Positions 59,201 through 64,000 of a stretch of 64,000 nt of DNA are shown here, one piece after another. Under the pieces are notes generated by a model that searched no databases, had not been told where the DNA came from, and saw only the letters and a list, made by a program, of their open reading frames with translations. Position numbers and translations under genes: made by a program. Where the stretch lies: contig JARWMV010000234.1 of NCBI GenBank assembly GCA_030998015.1, positions 1,550,001 through 1,614,000 on the forward strand, given 5' to 3'. Source of the DNA: Ceratorhiza oryzae-sativae. Taxonomy: Eukaryota; Basidiomycota; Agaricomycetes; Cantharellales; Ceratobasidiaceae. The first letter of the stretch is position 1; every line of letters starts with the position of its first letter.

Positions 59201-60313
59201 ACAAGACCTGCCCCTTCCTTTGGTCCTGTCCCAAAGCAACCCCCTCCCTCAGAGCCAGCTCAAGGCAACGATCTCTTTGACACGATCGGTCGTCGAGATT
59301 ACAGGGGGGTGTTGGACGCAGTCGGCGACGGTATCTATTCAGACGATGGGCATCTTTCCGGTGTGCAGCACGCTCCACCTCGGTCTATTTTGCGTGGAGA
59401 CAACGGGACACGCTCCGACTCTCGAACCGAACTTCGCCTGTATTCACAGAGTAGCCACGCAGCTCTGCGCGAGACACATACGCGACACCGCCCAGCGCTC
59501 GACGAACATGGCAATCCTTTGGGCGTTGATCTAGAGCAGCGGAAAGAACAAATCGTCCGCCGTTGGTCTAAGCGTGTATCTATGATCAATAGCGATGAGC
59601 AGCAACACCAACAAGAGTCCCTCACAGACACGGATACGGAGCCTTCGCGATTCAGGTCCAACGAGGAGACATCGCTCTCTCCTTCACGGACCCAGCGCAC
59701 ACTCAAGTCATCGCCCTCTTTTGCTGGAGGGGCATCGCTTGCTACCGTTCCATCCTACTCCTCTGCGTCGTCTGGGCGTCCTGGGAGCACCAGTTCCGGC
59801 GGGTCCGGCCCCCTTCGCACCCCAACGGATCAGACACCCCACTTCCATACTCACTCCAGAGGTCACCATCCACAGGGAAGTGAAGCTACCCTGCGGCCGA
59901 CGACCCAGGAGACTCGTCGCGTGATGGTGGGCTTGTCGCCATACGGCGTGCCGATCTACCGTGAGGTACGCCAGGGCGAATCAGATCCAGTAACACAACT
60001 TGCGAGTACCCAAGGGAAACAGAAAAGTAAAGACAAGGGAGCCAAGTCCGAAGGCGGAGGTGGGCTCAGCTGGTTGTTGTCGCCTCAGGCCAAGGCGGAA
60101 AAGGCGGCCGCTAAAGTACAAGCCAAAATGGAAAAACGGGCGCGAGAAGCGGCAGAACGCGAGGCGGCAGCGCAGGAAGAGGCTGAACGTCGCAAACTCA
60201 AAGAAGACATGCAGCAGCGGATTGCCAATATCCGTAATCCAGTAGACGATCGTCAAGCTGACGAGCTTTCCAAGATTAACGCATATCAGTTTGCATTTGT
60301 AGGTAACATGTAG
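56271..60313 (+). CDS. Kelch-repeat/BTB-like signalling protein (Ral2/Mds3-like) with long disordered tail
   Basis: Kelch beta-propeller protein; relatives in yeasts (Ral2, Mds3/Pmd1) act in Ras or nutrient signalling. The first exon MHSVSDLTTFSRKARGDVPP joins by a 50-nt intron to GASTTVIDNQMYLFGGRL. Kelch blades: LYRFHLAEHTWERLPPP, HSADMWNGHLVIFGGMG, ANHLYIIGGQDMSNAWLDDI, YTWSRIDPG, GGRFVVFGNREGN. A BTB-like part follows: LADFEVVADDGRRIKCSSAV, EPYAVTLALLQYLYTLTLV, then SVGVYEVATLCDCQSLQIRA. After an exon ending GGNS, a stop is met at 58697 unless a roughly 400-nt intron (donor GTACGT at about 58692, acceptor CGTGTAG at 59097) is spliced. The phase fits exactly and leads to a 405-codon Ser-rich and Lys/Glu helical tail (GLSPYGVPIYREVRQGE, ending FAFVGNM). 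The tail frame lacks a good start of its own, which favours one gene. Confidence 0.72.
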
Positions 60314-60562
60314 GGTTATCTTGGTTTTCATTAGGGTTGTATGTGTGTCTATGTATTTGTACTATCGTTCGATGTAACCCTCAACTTTAGACAATAAACA
60401 ACAGTTGTGTGCGCATATAGCCAAGCTTGCGAGCAATGACGTATACTATCTTGTACGGACTCATACAGTCAGCACTGCTAAACTGCTCGGTGCGCATCTT
60501 CCGCAAGCCACCACCACTAATCACAGAGAGCTAGAAACTGTTTCCGTTTGCTCCACCCATCA

Positions 60563-62297
60563 ATGTCTTCCAACGTTGACCTCCAACCTTTCAATATCTC
60601 GGTCGATGACCAGCAGTTGGACGAGATATCTAGAACGCTGGCTCTTACACGCTTACCTGATGAACTCGATCTATCCTCCGGGAAACAATGGGATTGGGGT
60701 ATACCGCTCGCTGTATTGAAGCCTGTTGTCGAGTATTGGCGGGCTCAGTATGACTGGTCTGCGGTCGAAGAAAGACTGAATCGAACTCTGCCTCAGTTTA
60801 CGGCAGAAATTGACACACCCAGCCACAGCACGCAAATGATACACTTTTTACACCAGCGTTCGGATAGCCCAGGGCCGATTCTACTCAACTTTGTACATGG
60901 ATGGCGCGACAACGTTCTGAAGGTAGTGCACTAGATGCTAGAAGCGTTGAAATGAAGCCAACCACCTCTTTTCCTTTAGGTCTCTAGGATGATCGACGAG
61001 TTGGCGAACCCAAGGGACCCTCGAAATCCCTCGTTCCATTTGGTCGCACCTTCGTTTGTATGATTTCATTTTGCACAACGAACCATGGTTCTAACGCCCC
61101 TGTGTAGGCTTTCACGGTTTGTATTCTCTCAACGGGCGGGCAGCCTGGGATGCAAGCTCGAAATACTACGACAACATTTAGCAAGTTAATAAAGAAACTC
61201 GGTTGTAAATACTACCTCGCACAAGGAGGCGATTGGTATGTGGATGTTGCTCTATCCATTCTCAAGCATGGTCGAGTTGAAGGTTTGTAGGGGCGTGTTA
61301 GTCGGCCTGGATTTGTGGTCTATCATCAAGACAGTTGCCTAGGCACTCATCAGAACTACCGGTTCTCTCGCACTCCTGCATTTAACCAAACCCCGCTGAT
61401 AGCTATAAAAAATCGTGCTTAGGGGTCTTAGTTCGCCTGGAGGTACAGTAAACGTGAAATGGAAGAGTTGGCAGCTGCAGAGGAATTTGCGACTGCGGGG
61501 TCAGGTTATGTGCACGTTCAGTAGACGCGACCACAGGTTTGGCCTCTGCGAACATATTAACTCGGCAATGTGCTTACCCGTTTTTTTCAGACGCTTGCAT
61601 TTGCACTTACGGGTTGGGCAGAGCCTGGTTTACACGTGATGGCCACACTGACATTTTGGATCTAGATAGCCCGATGGGGCTGTTGCCTTGGATTGGGGAG
61701 AAGCTATATGCTTGCACAGACAGCTACCCGTGGACGCCAGAGGAATGGAGTACGTGAACGATGCTGTGAGTTATACAATCCGGTAAAGGCGCAAGTATTG
61801 TGCTGATCCATATCTTTATACAGATATTGGATTGACGGTGAGCTCCATATTCCAGCGTCAGCATCACGTACCGACTGGAGAGCGCCCAAAGGTCCCGCAG
61901 GGGGATTGCAATTCTACAAGGAGAACTTCCCACCGTAAATGCTATCAGGACAAGCGCGGCTTCCGATTCTGCTATCGGGTTCCAGTGGTCTCCTACGCCG
62001 TTTGGATTTTCAGAGTTCCGGAAGGAGATAATACAAATCCCGCTTGAGTTAGCCTTTTTATCATATCCTCAAGGCATATTTTTGATTAGGGATAGATGGG
62101 CCGGGCTACGCCAGAATCAGGTCTACTCAAAAGAAGATATTAGGGGTGGGCACTTTGCTACATCGGAGGTGTAAGTTGGTTATTTGCTACCATTTTGCTC
62201 TCATGGGTTTAGCTAGACAGCAAAAAGGCCAGAGCTACTTACGGATGATATTCGTAGCTTCGCGAAAATTGTCCAGTCAAAGGACAGCCATTTGTAA
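60563..62297 (+). pseudogene. Epoxide hydrolase (EHN-type alpha/beta hydrolase), apparently disrupted
   Basis: Microsomal-type epoxide hydrolase family. EHN domain from Met 60563: FNISVDDQQLDEISRTLALT, DWGIPLAVLKPVVEYWRAQY, LNRTLPQFTAEI, IHFLHQRS, FVHGW. Then QPGMQARNTTTTFSKLIKKL, CKYYLAQGGDW (nucleophile Asp), LGTHQNYRF, SKREMEELAAAEEFATAGSG, TLAFALTDSPMGLLPWIGEK, YPWTPEE and GGHFATSE with RPELLTDDIRSF (catalytic His region). Two faults: an in-frame TAG at 61522-61524 between VQ and TRPQ where relatives have Ser, and at least one frame slip between GGDW and GTHQNYRF (about 61240-61340). The stop is a substitution, not a homopolymer slip, so a real pseudogene is plausible; sequencing error is the alternative. 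The 3' exon boundaries around 61750-62000 are approximate. Confidence 0.7.
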
Positions 62298-62706
62298 GTC
62301 TATATAACCTGAAGTGAAGTGCTCATTTTTCTACCAATTCGTTTAACGCATGCTGGTGCGAATTTAAGATCGATCTAATGAAACATTCAAACGATATATT
62401 GAGACCAGAATGAATCCCTCGTGGTGAATCTGTTGTCTGTCACGGCCGTGTGCATGTAATACGATGTGTCGGCAATCACTAAGTGAAAAATCCGGGGTTT
62501 TTTTTCTGTTCTTAGATATGCTGTGAAAATACGAGAGACGCAAAGAATTGACCATTCGTGTCTCTTGGATTGCGGCTAAGGCGGCAAGTCGATTGTCGAT
62601 TGACGGGCAGTCACGTGGATATCTTTGGGACGCGTTGAGGGCGCGTAACTCGAATTACGCCCAAACACCCCCCACTGAAATATTCAGGTGCCGCCACCTG
62701 GCTACC

Positions 62707-64000
62707 ATGTCATCTGGTAGGAAGTTCAGGCTCTGGATCCATTTTGTTGTGTGTATCGAAATAAACCATACTTATAGAACAGCATTCGGTGGCGAACCCA
62801 GTTCAGCCAGCTCCATCTGGTAAGTGCTCACCATCTTTGGACCGGGAGGAAAGGCTCAATTCAGCTATAGCATCTACACCACAGCCACTTGTTACTCTCA
62901 AGAACAAGAAAGTTATATTCAAGCAGCAGCCGCTTGGGCTGGACCAGGCACTTTCGACGATCTCGGGTGAGCCCATCAACGGCTTAGCCATTTTGCATCT
63001 ATACTGACGAACCTCCCCCCAACCGATTTTCTAGAACGCCTCAACTTTCACAACTACTTGCAGACATTACCCGAGCCTCTGAAGGAGTTCCCAGTAGCTC
63101 ATCTTCCATTGATTGCCAAGCTAGTCCATGAGAGGTGCGTAATCCTGATTTTGCTGTATTTTGGGGGTTGATTCATGTTTGATGTTTAGTGAAGAGACTT
63201 ATCAACATGCTGCGAACAGAATACATAGACTGCTAGCAGCCCAAGCCCCTGCTGCTAATGCGAATGGTGTCACAGCAGAATCATTGCTATCCAAAGGAGT
63301 TATAGATGCTGCAGTTAGAAGAGTGTCCGACCGAACAAACTGGGGTGTTGAAAACGGGGTCTCGGTATGCACAGCATCTGAATTCATGCTCAAGGCACTC
63401 ATGGACATGCCTGGACCTGCGCTTAGGGGGCAACTATTTGGCGACTTGAAGTTAAGGATCGAGGCATGCTTCCTGCTGAGTTCCAGCAAGTATGCGAAGA
63501 GCGATGGAAAGAGAGGAATCAGGTACTGTGATTCGCCCCTATTTTTGGCGTCTACTTATTCGTCCAAGGTCAAAATTGAAGTTCAAGCTGCTCTCTCGAA
63601 AATGTCGGAAGCGGACCGCGCGCAATATGTGAAGTCCACCGGCTCTACCAGCACCGCTGCTGCTGCGACTACATCAATAGACAAGGTGACTCTTCCCATT
63701 GGTATGGCTGCGATAATTCGTCTCCTAAACTATATTCGAGGATGTTGTTATGGCTTCTCCTACCAAAGAGGACAAGGATGGGAAGAAGGCGGTGGCACGT
63801 TCAAAGAAGCAAGCCGACGAGAGTACTCCTCAAAATAAGGAGAGGCTTGAAAAGAAAACAGCCAAGGCGGAAAAGGAGAAAAAGGAGGCCGAGGTAAGAG
63901 ATGTATGGCAGAACACTATCGAATATACCTATCCAGATATTTCACAGGGAGTAAAGAAAAGCGCCGCCGCTTTTGCATCTTTCTTTACCCCTGCTCGTCC
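62707..64000 (+). CDS. RLF2: Probable chromatin assembly factor 1 large subunit (CAF-1 p150/Cac1), partial
   Basis: 5' part of a gene cut by the window edge. A first exon ATG TCA TCT G is spliced to VANPVQPAPS; then TLKNKKVIFKQQPLGLDQAL, which resembles the N-terminal segment of fungal CAF-1 large subunits, followed by ERLNFHNYLQTLPEPLKEFP, a helical region (EETYQHAANRIHRLLAAQAP), EFMLKALMDMP, and a Lys/Glu-rich helix (KERLEKKTAKAEKEKKEAE) leading to AAAFASFFTP. A charged KER-type helix followed by an xxFF motif is typical of Cac1, where the FF element helps bind PCNA. The identification is from motif style rather than a full domain, so it is moderate. The downstream acidic domain should lie beyond 64000. 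A CACGTG lies about 95 bp upstream of the start. Confidence 0.6.

Noticed and set aside
412..62616. Enrichment of CACGTG in promoters
   Set aside because: The number seen is close to chance expectation for 64 kb, and several copies are inside coding exons.

Overview
The window looks like nuclear DNA from an Agaricomycete basidiomycete, and a Rhizoctonia/Ceratobasidium-like fungus is my best guess. The reasons are many short introns (about 45-60 nt, GT-AG with some GC-AG), dense genes on both strands, and fungal families such as AA7 oxidases, GH92 and a large F-box protein. Species placement is inference. No transposon, CRISPR array, rRNA or convincing tRNA was seen.

Layout. 1-13.8 kb is metabolic and secretory: a cytochrome P450, HIS3 (minus), a secreted GH92 alpha-mannosidase and a tandem pair of secreted berberine-bridge-type FAD oxidases. 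13.8-18 kb is a divergent RNA-biology pair: LCP5/neuroguidin (minus) and SF3A1 (plus). 18-26 kb holds two low-complexity hypothetical genes (minus), a broken PNPOx-like flavoprotein and an SRR1-domain gene. 26-32 kb has APC3/CDC27 and a Pro/Gly-rich conserved protein (both minus). 32-37.5 kb has the PP2A B56 subunit (plus), CCT1 (minus) and mitochondrial ribosomal protein mL60 (plus). 37.5-46 kb has guanine deaminase and VPS23/TSG101 (minus), a Rho GTPase (plus), PIG-X/PBN1 (minus) and an MFS monocarboxylate-type transporter (plus). 47.5-51.8 kb is exportin-1/CRM1 (minus). 52.8-55 kb is a decayed F-box fragment followed by its intact relative. 56-64 kb has a kelch/BTB (Ral2/Mds3-like) gene, an apparently disrupted epoxide hydrolase, and the 5' part of a probable CAF-1 large subunit that runs off the window.

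Most genes are unrelated housekeeping genes rather than one pathway. Several are head-to-head with only 150-370 bp between start codons. I found no convincing new multi-gene system. The strongest signals are (1) a tandem AA7 duplication in which the 3' exons and one intron are almost identical while other introns have diverged, indicating gene conversion; (2) a recurring pattern of one-base frame breaks, mostly next to short homopolymers, including one in the essential exportin gene, which points to assembly error and should temper every pseudogene call here; and (3) GC-AG introns in three conserved genes plus an unexplained splice junction in HIS3.
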